A stretch of DNA of 64,000 bases from Campylobacterales bacterium (GTDB lineage: Bacteria > Campylobacterota > Campylobacteria > Campylobacterales > Sulfurimonadaceae). Below, piece after piece: positions 44,471 to 53,983 of the stretch; the stretch's first letter is position 1; each line of letters starts with the position of its first letter. The position numbers and the translations under genes were made by a program. The notes under the pieces were generated by a model. That model saw only the letters and a program-made list of their open reading frames with translations, searched no databases and was not told where the DNA came from. The stretch is taken from positions 62,001 to 126,000 of the forward strand of contig JAPLGM010000015.1 in NCBI GenBank assembly GCA_026390165.1. Reading direction: 5' to 3'.

Positions 44471-46711
44471 TTATCCTTTATGCAACTCCTGCATCACCGT
44501 AAACCGCTTCGTTGTTTCTAATCGCTTGCACGCCACCTCAAACGCTCCCGACTCACCAATAATATGACAGTGTTTTTTGGCACGGGTAATGGCGGTATAG
44601 AGAAGCTTGGTATTGAGCATGATGAGGTGGGAGAAGCTCATAACCATCACGACGTTCTCATATTCCATTCCCTGCACTTTGTGGACGCTTAACGCATACG
44701 AGAGACTGAGTAAATCCCGTACGTTGTCGTAGGTGTATTGGACGATTAGCTCTTCATTGGGGTAATAGACCACGCACTGATCCTCTTCTTCATCGAGCCT
44801 GAAAATCAATCCGCACATCCCGTTAAATATCCGTCGCTCTACACTTTCAGAGCCCTCTTTGAACTCTTCGGTGGTGAAGGTGGGCATATTCTCGTTACGG
44901 ATATGGACGACTTTGTCAAAGAGGCGATATTCCCCTCGATGGGTTTTGATTTTTTTCTTTGGATTGGGATTGAAATATTCTTGGAGGAGGGTATTGAGAT
45001 TATCGACCCCCAACGCATTGCCCCGCATGGGGGAGATCACTTGAAAATGGTTGAGATACTCTTTGATCCGTTTTGTTTCGAGATGAGCACGTGAGGTGGG
45101 GAGACTTTCGAGAGTCGTTTGGGCGATTTGTGAGAGGATGGCTTGGGCGTTGCTTTGGAGCACTTCGTCAAATTCCCCTCCGCTAAGGTTTTGTTTAAGG
45201 GCGTATCGGTTGGCAATATCGACACCGATAAAGGTAAAATCATCGTAAGAGTCACGATACGAGGGGATGAGACCAAGCCGTACGTCATTGGCGATCAGGG
45301 CGATGGCTTGATCGCTGCGTTGACGATAGATATGGGTGAGGGTGACGGTAGGGGCAATCTTCAGTGCGATAAAATCACTTAAGGGGCTTCCGGCACCGAT
45401 GGGGGGAAGCTGCGCGTCGTCTCCTACGATAATAATCGTCGCATCGGGGTCAATTTTTCGGATAAGGCGTGCGAAGAGGGTGGAGTTAATCATTGAGGAT
45501 TCATCGATTAGGACGACTTTATACGGCATTTTTTCGTGGGCATCGAACCGTACCAATAGGCTTTGAATCGTCGTGCTCTCATAGCCGCTGCGCTCTTTGA
45601 TCCGCTGAGAGGCGATACCGCTGAGGGCGCACGTGATGATGGCATTTTCGTCATAACGGAGATTGAGGAGATCGAGCAGGGCTTTTGCCGTGGTGCTTTT
45701 CCCTGTCCCTGCATATCCGACGAGCAAGAGGAGCTTTTTCCCCTTATTGATAAGCTTCAGTGCCTCTTGCTGTTGCTCCCCCAATGTCAGAGAGTGCTCC
45801 TCTAAAAAAAGTTTCAGATCTTTGGTGAGGGGATCATCTTTCTTTTTGGAACGTTTCTTGAAATTATCGACGAGAAATTTTTCCGCTTCATAGATACGAT
45901 CGAGTGCCAACTTTCCACTGGGGAGAATAATAATACTCCCCTCGTGAATACGATCAAGAAGAGCCTCTTCATAGAGTCCATCGTTTTGTAAACTAACAAG
46001 AGCGTCCAGTTTCTCAAAAAGGACTCTTTTATCAATACAACTGTTCCCCTCTTGGTCGCAATACTCACTGAGGCTATACTCCATTGCTGCTTGAATTCGT
46101 CTGGGGTCGTGTCGGTGAAGTTTCATCGCGAGGGCAATCTCATCCGCTTTTTTGAATCCGATACCGTGGATACGCATAAGAGAGTACGGATTTTTTTTGA
46201 TACTCTCTATAGGATCTTTCGCCCCTTTCATCGCGGTAGCTATGAGACGAAGGAGAGCTGGGGTAACACCGTAGGGGGCGAGGAATTCTCCGAGAAGGCG
46301 CATTGATCGAAACTGTTTCCATCCATCGGAGAGTTTATCGAGCCGTTTTTGGTTCATCCCTTTGATCTCAAGGAGTTTATCAATATCGTTTTCCAAAATA
46401 TCAATCAGCCCCTCTTGGGAGTATTTTTCGATCAGTTCGGCAGTGAGTTTTTTCGTAAACCCTTTGACAACACGGTTGAGAAAAAAGAAGAGTTCGTTTT
46501 GATTGACAAGGAGTGATTCGGCTTTGAAGGTTTTGCCGTAGCTTTTGTGAATATCCCATTCCCCCTTGAGGGTGACGGCGGCATCTTGGAGATTGGCGAC
46601 ATCGCTTTCGTGGTAGTGGGCGCTGATTTTTTCACCGCTTTTGAGGGTAGCGATAAAAAAGCCGCTGTTTTCATAGATAATTTTGTCGATTTGACCGATA
46701 AGTGTTTGCAT
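44471..46711 (-). CDS. RecD2-like ATP-dependent helicase
   Basis: About 746 residues, helicase superfamily 1B. The N-terminus ([29 protein letters not shown]) matches RecD2, with helix-hairpin-helix segments (LLEIKGMNQKRLDKL; LMRIHGIGFKKADEIA). Walker A GYAGTGKST, Walker B-type VLIDESSM, GDDAQLPPIGAG and SYALSVHKVQGMEYENVV follow in the usual order. No RecB/RecC is present, so this is the stand-alone RecD2 type (5'-3' helicase). The start at 46711 is preferred; an in-frame start 8 codons earlier is less RecD2-like. Confidence 0.9.
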   Translation of the reverse strand: MQTLIGQIDKIIYENSGFFIATLKSGEKISAHYHESDVANLQDAAVTLKGEWDIHKSYGKTFKAESLLVNQNELFFFLNRVVKGFTKKLTAELIEKYSQEGLIDILENDIDKLLEIKGMNQKRLDKLSDGWKQFRSMRLLGEFLAPYGVTPALLRLIATAMKGAKDPIESIKKNPYSLMRIHGIGFKKADEIALAMKLHRHDPRRIQAAMEYSLSEYCDQEGNSCIDKRVLFEKLDALVSLQNDGLYEEALLDRIHEGSIIILPSGKLALDRIYEAEKFLVDNFKKRSKKKDDPLTKDLKLFLEEHSLTLGEQQQEALKLINKGKKLLLLVGYAGTGKSTTAKALLDLLNLRYDENAIITCALSGIASQRIKERSGYESTTIQSLLVRFDAHEKMPYKVVLIDESSMINSTLFARLIRKIDPDATIIIVGDDAQLPPIGAGSPLSDFIALKIAPTVTLTHIYRQRSDQAIALIANDVRLGLIPSYRDSYDDFTFIGVDIANRYALKQNLSGGEFDEVLQSNAQAILSQIAQTTLESLPTSRAHLETKRIKEYLNHFQVISPMRGNALGVDNLNTLLQEYFNPNPKKKIKTHRGEYRLFDKVVHIRNENMPTFTTEEFKEGSESVERRIFNGMCGLIFRLDEEEDQCVVYYPNEELIVQYTYDNVRDLLSLSYALSVHKVQGMEYENVVMVMSFSHLIMLNTKLLYTAITRAKKHCHIIGESGAFEVACKRLETTKRFTVMQELHKG

Positions 46712-46747
46712 AGTGAGATTGTACCGAAATCTCAAAAAAGGTGCTTT

Positions 46748-48352
46748 TTAAATCTCCAGCCATTTTGTCAATATCTCACGCAAAAGCCCTTTATCGATCG
46801 GTTTGGCGATATGTTCGTTCATCCCTGCCATTAGGGAACGTTCTCGATCCTCTTTCATGACGGCAGCACTGAGGGCAATAATAGGGAGTGTTGCATTAAA
46901 GGTACGGATCTCTTGGGTCGCTTCATACCCGTCCATAATAGGCATTTGCAAATCCATTAAAATCGCATCGTAGTGGTGACGTTTCACCATTTCAACGGCT
47001 TCGACTCCATGGTTGGCAATGGTGACATTAAAGCCCATTTGTTTGAGTCGCTCCGATGCCACTAACTGATTAATATCATTATCTTCAACGAGTAAAATAT
47101 GAAAAGTTTTGGGAAAAAGTATCGAAGGTTTTGGAGTGGTTTCGAGCGGTGGGAGGCGGTTTTCATCGGAGGGGATCGTAAAAAAAGCACTAAAGGTAAA
47201 CGTTGTCCCCTCATTGGGAATACTATGCGCCGTGATGATCCCATCCATCAAGTAGACCATATCTTTGGCGATCATCAATCCGAGACCCGTCCCTCCGTAT
47301 TTACGGGTGAACGAGGCATTTGCTTGATAGAACGGTTCAAAAATGTTACTGAGCTGTTGCGTGCTCATCCCTATCCCGCTGTCTTGTACGTCAAAGCGGA
47401 ATTGATACCGTTTCTCATCGGATGTAAGGAGCGAGATAGAGAGTGAAACTTCCCCGAATTCAGTAAATTTGAGGGCATTTCCGATGAGATTGCTCAAAAT
47501 CTGCTGAAGCCGAAGGGGATCGCCAACCAGTTTCCGAGGGAGATTAGGGGCAACATTAAAAATGAGTTGAATTTTTTTCTCTTCGGCTTTATAGTCAAAG
47601 AGGGCGTGAAGAGTGGAGAGAATTTTGTCCAGATCAAAAAGGGTTATTTCGAGATGAAGTTTATTTGCTTCGATTTTTGAATAATCAAGGATGTCGTTGA
47701 TAACCCCAAGCAATGCCTTAGCAGAGGTTTCTGCTTTGGTGAGATAATCACGCTGCATCGGACTTAAATTCGTTCCTAAAACCAGATCGGTTAGTCCGAT
47801 AATCCCATTAAGTGGGGTGCGGATTTCATGTGACATATTGGCGAGAAAACTGCTTTTTGCTTTATTAGCATTTTCAGCTGCCTCTTTGGCGGTGATAAGG
47901 GCTTGTTCAAACGTTTTGTCGATCGTGATGTCCCGATTAATCCCCACCATATAGAGAGGATTTCCATTCGTCTCTCTTTTGACAACGGAGGTTGCTTTGA
48001 CGTATTTGATGGTGCCATTGGGGACGATAATACGAAATGAGGTATCAAACGGGGCAATATTATGGAGAGCATTTTGAAGCTCCTGCTCGGCACGTTCTAC
48101 ATCATCGGGATGGCATCGGCTGATCCAGTGTTCGTACGCAAGGGTACTTTTTTGCATTCTTTTTGGGATTTCATAAAGTTGATACATCTTCTCATCCCAA
48201 ACGAGGGTGTTCTTTTTGATGTCCCATACCCATATCCCAATATCGGCAGCATCGGTTGCTAGACGGAGACGGTCATACGTTTCAGAGAGTTCATCTCCCT
48301 TTTGCCCGTTAAAAGAATTCAAAGCCATCCCCCTCTTCAAGGGTAGTTTCAT
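46748..48352 (-). CDS. PAS-domain hybrid histidine kinase with receiver
   Basis: A 534-residue cytoplasmic kinase without transmembrane helices. The PAS/PAC sensor is about residues 25-150, the dimerisation/phosphoacceptor has [14 protein letters not shown] (His near 174), and the ATPase has DSGIGMS and [14 protein letters not shown]. The C-terminal receiver has its Asp in [15 protein letters not shown] (near 468). With the two genes upstream it forms a phosphorelay. Its start overlaps the end of the response-regulator gene by 44 bases; an ATG at 48328 is an alternative start. Confidence 0.9.
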   Translation of the reverse strand: MKLPLKRGMALNSFNGQKGDELSETYDRLRLATDAADIGIWVWDIKKNTLVWDEKMYQLYEIPKRMQKSTLAYEHWISRCHPDDVERAEQELQNALHNIAPFDTSFRIIVPNGTIKYVKATSVVKRETNGNPLYMVGINRDITIDKTFEQALITAKEAAENANKAKSSFLANMSHEIRTPLNGIIGLTDLVLGTNLSPMQRDYLTKAETSAKALLGVINDILDYSKIEANKLHLEITLFDLDKILSTLHALFDYKAEEKKIQLIFNVAPNLPRKLVGDPLRLQQILSNLIGNALKFTEFGEVSLSISLLTSDEKRYQFRFDVQDSGIGMSTQQLSNIFEPFYQANASFTRKYGGTGLGLMIAKDMVYLMDGIITAHSIPNEGTTFTFSAFFTIPSDENRLPPLETTPKPSILFPKTFHILLVEDNDINQLVASERLKQMGFNVTIANHGVEAVEMVKRHHYDAILMDLQMPIMDGYEATQEIRTFNATLPIIALSAAVMKEDRERSLMAGMNEHIAKPIDKGLLREILTKWLEI

Positions 48353-49604
48353 CTACCGGTTCCAAAAAGGATTGGATCATCTGAATATTGGAGAAGATGG
48401 ATGCGTCCATAAAATCAATGGAGGGTGCCCCCTCATAAAAGATACTTCTAAACCATAGTATCAGATCATTATTGAAGCTGCTGCACAAGGTAGACATTTG
48501 AGATGCCATTATTATGAAAACCTCTTCATCTTTTTTGATAATTGAGGTCAAATCGTGAATGGCACTCCCTAGTGTATTGGTTTGTATATAAAACATTAAT
48601 ATCCCCGATATTTTCTCAAAAGCCGTTGTGATTTGATCGACATCTTGCTCTGTGAGTTCATTACTCCCCATCCATACAAACTGGGTTGAGAGGTCTCCTA
48701 GTTTGAGCTCAAGTGAATTTCGATCATCTTCCTCCATAAAATCGAAGTGTTGAAGGATTTGGGCTTCTTTTTCATAGGTTGTATTGAAGGGGATCTCTCG
48801 TGTTGATGGAGATGACACTTCGGCGGAAAGAGGGGTGGTATCTCTGGAGATTTTGAACGAGAGGCAATTGGATTCCATTTGATATTCGATAGTCTCAAAG
48901 TGATTTTTAATCATTTGAAGAATATTCTTGGTGGGAAATGTTTCGATAGGGAGAATTGAAAAGAAAAAATCCTCTTCATTCTCTTCCATAATAATCTCAG
49001 GCTGGAGGTTATGGGAGAGGAGGGAGAGTCCTAATTGGTAGATAAATCGGATAAGATCACTTAAAAAGTTGGTTCGAACGTTGTCTTTGATTCTAAAGAG
49101 GAGCGATTCCCATAACTGCGCGAGATCCTCTTCATCTTCGATCAAATAGATGGTTTTGTAGCAAAAAATAGTATTGCTAAAGAGATTATGGCTTTGTTTG
49201 GAAGAGAGAGTCCCCTTTGCACTGTTTAGCATACTCAAGTAAAGTTCCAAACGGTGTTTGAAGACATCTGGTTGGATCGGTTTGATACAATAGTCTTTAG
49301 CACCATTTCGGAGCGCTTTGATCTGATTCTCTTCATCCTCCTCGGTAGAGACAATGACAATGATAGTGTTGGGTAAAATTGCACTGATACGTTTGGTCGC
49401 TTCAATCCCATCCATAATGGGCATTAAAATGTCCATAAAGATCAAATCATACTGAGTATTTTGAGACAAAGCCACCGCTTCGATTCCGTTGTTAGCGGTT
49501 GTGATAGTTACCGCCTCCCCGTGTTGCTTGCTGTATTGGTTGATGTAGGCTTCCAAAAGAGTTTGGTTAAGACTCTGGTCATCGACAATCAGTATTTTTT
49601 TCAT
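48309..49604 (-). CDS. Response regulator with uncharacterised large output domain
   Basis: About 431 residues. Residues 1-120 form a complete receiver (KKILIVDDQ, Asp in [20 protein letters not shown] as the conserved Lys-Pro). The remaining 300 residues match no output domain I know; they are mixed alpha/beta with an acidic stretch ([18 protein letters not shown]). The start at 49604 follows GAGGAGGAA. It lies between the Hpt gene and the hybrid kinase. Confidence 0.78.
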   Translation of the reverse strand: MKKILIVDDQSLNQTLLEAYINQYSKQHGEAVTITTANNGIEAVALSQNTQYDLIFMDILMPIMDGIEATKRISAILPNTIIVIVSTEEDEENQIKALRNGAKDYCIKPIQPDVFKHRLELYLSMLNSAKGTLSSKQSHNLFSNTIFCYKTIYLIEDEEDLAQLWESLLFRIKDNVRTNFLSDLIRFIYQLGLSLLSHNLQPEIIMEENEEDFFFSILPIETFPTKNILQMIKNHFETIEYQMESNCLSFKISRDTTPLSAEVSSPSTREIPFNTTYEKEAQILQHFDFMEEDDRNSLELKLGDLSTQFVWMGSNELTEQDVDQITTAFEKISGILMFYIQTNTLGSAIHDLTSIIKKDEEVFIIMASQMSTLCSSFNNDLILWFRSIFYEGAPSIDFMDASIFSNIQMIQSFLEPVDETTLEEGDGFEFF

Positions 49605-49634
49605 TAGGGATTCCTCCTCACTTTTTGTTAGCAT

Positions 49635-50018
49635 TCATCCTGTAATCTCTTGTTCCATCTGTCGAATCATCCATTTGGCTTCACTATGAATCTGTTCCAA
49701 TGTTTTAAGGCTCTCTTCTGCAGAGAGGGTTTCCCTATCTTTTTCAAATCGTTCACAAAGAAACCCCAGTGTTTCGAGGAAAAGATTTTTAGAAATCCCT
49801 TTGAGAGAGTGTATTGCCATTTTTAGTTGCACAGGATCATCGGGATACTCGTGAAGTTGATTCAAGATGGTGGATATATTATTGATGAACTTTTTAAACA
49901 GCTCTTTAATGATTGTTTCGGGGAGTTCTAAACGCAAGGCGAGAGTAGAAGCCGTGATAACTTCTACCGAAGAGTTTGATAATGGTATGGGTTTAAAATT
50001 ATTATTAATGGTACTCAT
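49635..50018 (-). CDS. Histidine phosphotransfer (Hpt) domain protein
   Basis: A 127-residue helical protein with AIHSLKGISKNLFLETLGFLCERFE near residues 70-94; His71 is the expected phosphoacceptor of an Hpt domain (HSLKG motif). It probably shuttles phosphate between the receivers of the hybrid kinase and the response regulator. It lies 30 bp upstream of the latter, in the same operon. Confidence 0.82.
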   Translation of the reverse strand: MSTINNNFKPIPLSNSSVEVITASTLALRLELPETIIKELFKKFINNISTILNQLHEYPDDPVQLKMAIHSLKGISKNLFLETLGFLCERFEKDRETLSAEESLKTLEQIHSEAKWMIRQMEQEITG

Positions 50019-50098
50019 CCGAAAATTGTATCACAAAATAATACAAAAACCATTTTTTTTACTATTAAAGCGTCAACCTTCTGGAGAAAGGGAAAAAT

Positions 50099-50980
50099 TT
50101 ACCCCTTTACTCGCTCTATGCGTGCTGTTTCTTGAGATTTATAGAGTTCCGCACACCCTTTTGCAAGCTCACGGATTTTCAAAATATAGTTCGCCCGCTC
50201 CGTCACCGAAATTGCTTTACGCGCATCGAGAGTGTTAAACGTATGGGATGCCATCATACACAAATCATACGCAGGGAGGGGGAGTTCCGCGTCTAAACAC
50301 CGTTTACACTCGGCTGATTTGGATTCAAAATCGGCAAAGAGCATAGCCGTATCGGCAATTTCAAAGTTGTATTTGCTAAACTGAATTTCACCTTCTTTAT
50401 GGATGTCACGGTACAATGTTTTACCATATTGGTTCTCACTCCACACGATGTCAAAAACCGTATCAACCCCTTGGAGATACATTGCCAGACGCTCTGTTCC
50501 GTAGGTAATCTCCACGGCGACAGGATCACACGCGATCCCCCCTACTTGCTGGAAATAGGTGAACTGTGTCACCTCCATCCCATTGAGCCACACTTCCCAA
50601 CCCAAACCCCATGCACCCAATGTCGGAGACTCCCAGTTATCTTCGACGAAGCGGATATCATGATCTTTGAGATTAAGTCCCAAATATTCTAAACTTTTGA
50701 GATAAAGCTCTTGGATATTGGCAGGGCTTGGTTTGATAAGGGCTTGAAACTGATAGTAGCTCCCCAAACGGTTCGGGTTTTCCCCGTAACGTCCATCGGT
50801 AGGGCGACGGCTAGGGGCGACGTAGGCAACTGACCATGGTTGCGAATCAAGTGAACGCAAGAAGGTTGCAGGATGAAACGTCCCCGCACCTGCTGCGATG
50901 TCGTAAGGCTGTACGATGGCACACCCTTGATCATTCCAAAATTGTTGTAGTTTTAAAAGCATATCACCGAAAGTTATCAT
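50099..50980 (-). CDS. glyQ: Glycyl-tRNA synthetase alpha subunit
   Basis: A 293-residue catalytic subunit of the heterotetrameric glycyl-tRNA synthetase. [21 protein letters not shown] and [16 protein letters not shown] are conserved motifs, and [36 protein letters not shown] is the class II core. Its beta partner (glyS) is not nearby. TATAAT at 51008-51013 (minus strand) is a good -10. Confidence 0.97.
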   Translation of the reverse strand: MITFGDMLLKLQQFWNDQGCAIVQPYDIAAGAGTFHPATFLRSLDSQPWSVAYVAPSRRPTDGRYGENPNRLGSYYQFQALIKPSPANIQELYLKSLEYLGLNLKDHDIRFVEDNWESPTLGAWGLGWEVWLNGMEVTQFTYFQQVGGIACDPVAVEITYGTERLAMYLQGVDTVFDIVWSENQYGKTLYRDIHKEGEIQFSKYNFEIADTAMLFADFESKSAECKRCLDAELPLPAYDLCMMASHTFNTLDARKAISVTERANYILKIRELAKGCAELYKSQETARIERVKG

Positions 50981-51030
50981 AAAAAATTCCCATAAAAAAA
51001 GTGTGTTATTATAGCCAAAGAGTCCTCGTT

Positions 51031-51049
51031 CTCAATGATGCCTATTGAG
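51031..51049. terminator. Hairpin downstream of hipA
   Basis: CTCAAT pairs with ATTGAG across a 7-base loop, 18 bp past the hipA stop. It is not followed by a T-run, so it is weak. Confidence 0.35.
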
Positions 51050-51066
51050 TACTTCGACAGGGATCG

Positions 51067-52284
51067 TTATCTTAAGAGTCTTGATCCAATAAAGCGTATC
51101 ATCTTTTGACTCACACCGACGTGTTGTGCAAAGTGCGACCATTGCGCCACCGATGTATACACTTCATCATAGATTGTGACCCCATTTTTGAGTCGATGTT
51201 TTTTGGCGAGTGCCAAGAGATGCTCTTTCGTCGGGTTTTTCCCCTCTCCCGCAACCATCGTGCTATGCTCTCCCCCCGGTCCACTGGAGAGGGTAATATC
51301 ATAGATCGGTGAAAACTTCCACGCTCCCTTCTCATCCATGAGAAACGAGAAATTTTTGGCATGATCATCACGATTATGGGCAAAGAGGTTGAAACACGCG
51401 AGGCGAAAAACTTTCTCTTGCTCTTGGATATTTTTGGTGAGGTGTAGGCTCAACGAGAGGAGATCATCGTAATCCAAGCACGGAAATCGAAAATCACTAT
51501 GGACTAATCCTGCCACCGAGTGGACATGAACACGCGTATCGCCCATCCGATCAAATCGTTCACAGGCGAAATAATTCCCCTTTTTCCCCTCCAACAGTGC
51601 CGTTTTTGGCATCTCTAATCCCGCTTCTTTCGCCATCAGCGAATAGGCATATTCGATAGCTCCGCTTTCAGGGTGATCTGTCCCAGAGGCAAATTTAACC
51701 ATCCAATGAGAATATCCCTCTTGGAGCGGTTGCGACCCGTGGATAATCTCTCTACGATCATCGCTGAGTTGTACCATCGCTTTGGGACGCGCCCCTGCGG
51801 ATGAGCCATTGAGAATCAAAAGTTCATCGATCAGCTCCTCACTGCTCCCCGCTAAAATCTCTTGCGAATGAAGTGCTAGATGATCGAGTACGATGGTATC
51901 CACAGAGGGATTTTCGATCTCGTGAAAAGGTTCGTAGCTCAGTGCACCCATCCCGTAAATTCCGACATACCCCAGCCGATCCAGTGGGGTCAAATCGTGT
52001 GCATGAATACCCAATCGCATCAAATGCCTATCCATCAACAACCGACCCCAACCATCGGGCAATGAGTCATTAAATACCCCCCATAAGCCCTCAAACGTAT
52101 CATCATCGCATCGCATGACACCTGCTTTGAGCGGTAGTTTATAGGGAGATATTTCGATACCCGTTTTGAGAAATGCTTGGTCATACTCGAAATAGATTTT
52201 CCGATCTTTGTAGGCGAGGGTTCCTACTTTTTGTTTTTGGGTGGTGTTGAGGTGGACGGTGAGTTTGGGGGTGAATGGGGTCAT
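51067..52284 (-). CDS. hipA: HipA-family serine/threonine kinase toxin
   Basis: A 405-residue kinase of the HipA type, the toxin of type II hipBA modules; the E. coli prototype inactivates GltX by phosphorylation. Gly-rich SSAGARPKA at 161-169 matches the E. coli autophosphorylation loop (Ser150 region). The catalytic loop HNRDDHAKNFSF at 303-314 and the metal-binding YDIT at 328-331 are intact, so it looks active. Its GC content is higher than that of the two AT-rich genes upstream. The gap to the helicase gene is 16 bp. Its presumed antitoxin gene is 3.7 kb upstream, separated from it by the gajA-gajB-like pair. Confidence 0.88.
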   Translation of the reverse strand: MTPFTPKLTVHLNTTQKQKVGTLAYKDRKIYFEYDQAFLKTGIEISPYKLPLKAGVMRCDDDTFEGLWGVFNDSLPDGWGRLLMDRHLMRLGIHAHDLTPLDRLGYVGIYGMGALSYEPFHEIENPSVDTIVLDHLALHSQEILAGSSEELIDELLILNGSSAGARPKAMVQLSDDRREIIHGSQPLQEGYSHWMVKFASGTDHPESGAIEYAYSLMAKEAGLEMPKTALLEGKKGNYFACERFDRMGDTRVHVHSVAGLVHSDFRFPCLDYDDLLSLSLHLTKNIQEQEKVFRLACFNLFAHNRDDHAKNFSFLMDEKGAWKFSPIYDITLSSGPGGEHSTMVAGEGKNPTKEHLLALAKKHRLKNGVTIYDEVYTSVAQWSHFAQHVGVSQKMIRFIGSRLLR

Positions 52285-52300
52285 TTCTATATACTTTTTT

Positions 52301-53983
52301 TCAGTTTGTTACTTCAGTAAATAATTCTTTAATTTTTTGCAATGAACTTCCTGTCAATGGAGATAAAGCCAAAATAACTAAATTAATTTTTGCCCTTGAA
52401 CAAACAACATAAAATAAATTTTTAGTTCTATTATAAATACTTTCATTTGTTGTATCACCTGAAAAATATTTTTCAAAACTATAATTTCTCCAAGCATCAT
52501 CATCTATGACAACTAAAACATTTTCAAATTCTGCACCTTTTGTTCCGTGTTTTGTTGAAAATGGCGTTTGCTCATCTGCCACTTTATTTGCTTGAATAAT
52601 CTCTTTATACGGTCTCTCCATAAGTCCATTATAGTAAGTTTTGTTGCTTTCATCTTCTAAATCAAAATCATTCATTTTTTGACTTACTTGAAGAAGTTTT
52701 TTATCAATAACAAGTTTAAAAATCTCTTCAACTGTTTTAGTTGCTCGTATTGCTACAAACTCATCCAAAATACTTTTCAAAGTTTTTTTATCTTCAAAAG
52801 AGTTGATTTCAAAATTAATTTCTTTGAGCAAGCTTTGAATTTTATTCTCTTGATATAACAAAACAACATTTTCTATTTGGTATAAAAATTTAATGAATGG
52901 GCATCTATCTTTATCTTTTTTTGTTAATGCATCTGATTTATCACTAGCATTAACTAAATTATAAAGTTCTTCATACTTATTTTCTCTAGCAATTAATTTA
53001 TGTGTTAAATACAAAACTTTTAAATTATGTAAATCATCCTCTAAATTAAATTTGTCTTTTAATTCATGAACTATAAAACTATCTAAATTAAAATCAGTAT
53101 TTGGCTTTTGATAAAAAGTACAGCTACCCTCTATATCTTTATTTGTTCCACTCGGAATTTGTTTTATATCATCTCTAATTTTATTAAGTAAATTAACAAC
53201 CGAAACAGAACATCTATAATTTTCAGGTTTGGTAATTCTTTTTAGATTATAGGTTAAAGGTATCTCACCAATCCCTGTATCATAAATCTTTTGCATTTTA
53301 TCGCCATAAAAACCAAATAAAATTTTATTTGTAGGCAATAAGTAGTCCAATAAAATATTAATAATTTTTGGAAATGTATCTTGATACTCGTCAACAAAAA
53401 TGATTGGATATGAATCAGCTACTATTTTTCTAATCGTCGGGTAAGAAGAAAATATATTACTAGATAACTCAATCACTTCATCATGACTAATGATATTGTT
53501 TTTATAAGAGAAATAGTTTTTATACTGCGTTGTATTTTGAGTTAAAATCAACTCATTTTTACTTGATTCTAATTTTTCTTTTTTTTCTAAATTATTAGCA
53601 TAAGTCTTTGTGGTTGTATTTTTGGCTTTATCTAATTCACTTTGAACTTTTGTAATTTTCTCATCTATAAGCTCTATCAGTTTTACCTTCAACTCTTTTT
53701 TAAATTGAGAGATACAACTCCATAAAAAATCATGAATAGTGCTAACCATCACAAGTTCATTGTTTTCTAATCTTTCAATAATCTCATTTTTTGCCACATT
53801 TGTATAGGTGATACAAACAATTTTTTGATTATTTCTATTAAAACTTTCGGCATTTTTGTCAATAATATATTTAAGTGATTCGATTAACGACCAAGTTTTA
53901 CCACTCCCTGCACCCGCATCTAAAACAAAACTTTCTTTAGTATCAATACTTTCATAAATTTGCTCTATTATTGGGAAAGCCAT
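52301..53983 (-). CDS. GajB-like UvrD/Rep superfamily 1 helicase
   Basis: About 560 residues. Walker A AGAGSGKT is at 23-30, motif Ia-like TYTNVAKNEI near 59-68, TIHDF near 82-86, Walker B VDEYQDTFP at 197-205, then FGFYGDKMQKIY, the UvrD-type FSTKHGTKGAEFENVLVV and FYVVCSRAKINLVI. It is smaller than full UvrD and lacks obvious 2B insertions, as in GajB of the Gabija anti-phage system. The ATG at 53983, preceded by AGAGGGATT, is preferred over a start 12 codons earlier. It overlaps the OLD nuclease gene by 16 bases. AT-rich. Confidence 0.85.
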   Translation of the reverse strand: MAFPIIEQIYESIDTKESFVLDAGAGSGKTWSLIESLKYIIDKNAESFNRNNQKIVCITYTNVAKNEIIERLENNELVMVSTIHDFLWSCISQFKKELKVKLIELIDEKITKVQSELDKAKNTTTKTYANNLEKKEKLESSKNELILTQNTTQYKNYFSYKNNIISHDEVIELSSNIFSSYPTIRKIVADSYPIIFVDEYQDTFPKIINILLDYLLPTNKILFGFYGDKMQKIYDTGIGEIPLTYNLKRITKPENYRCSVSVVNLLNKIRDDIKQIPSGTNKDIEGSCTFYQKPNTDFNLDSFIVHELKDKFNLEDDLHNLKVLYLTHKLIARENKYEELYNLVNASDKSDALTKKDKDRCPFIKFLYQIENVVLLYQENKIQSLLKEINFEINSFEDKKTLKSILDEFVAIRATKTVEEIFKLVIDKKLLQVSQKMNDFDLEDESNKTYYNGLMERPYKEIIQANKVADEQTPFSTKHGTKGAEFENVLVVIDDDAWRNYSFEKYFSGDTTNESIYNRTKNLFYVVCSRAKINLVILALSPLTGSSLQKIKELFTEVTN

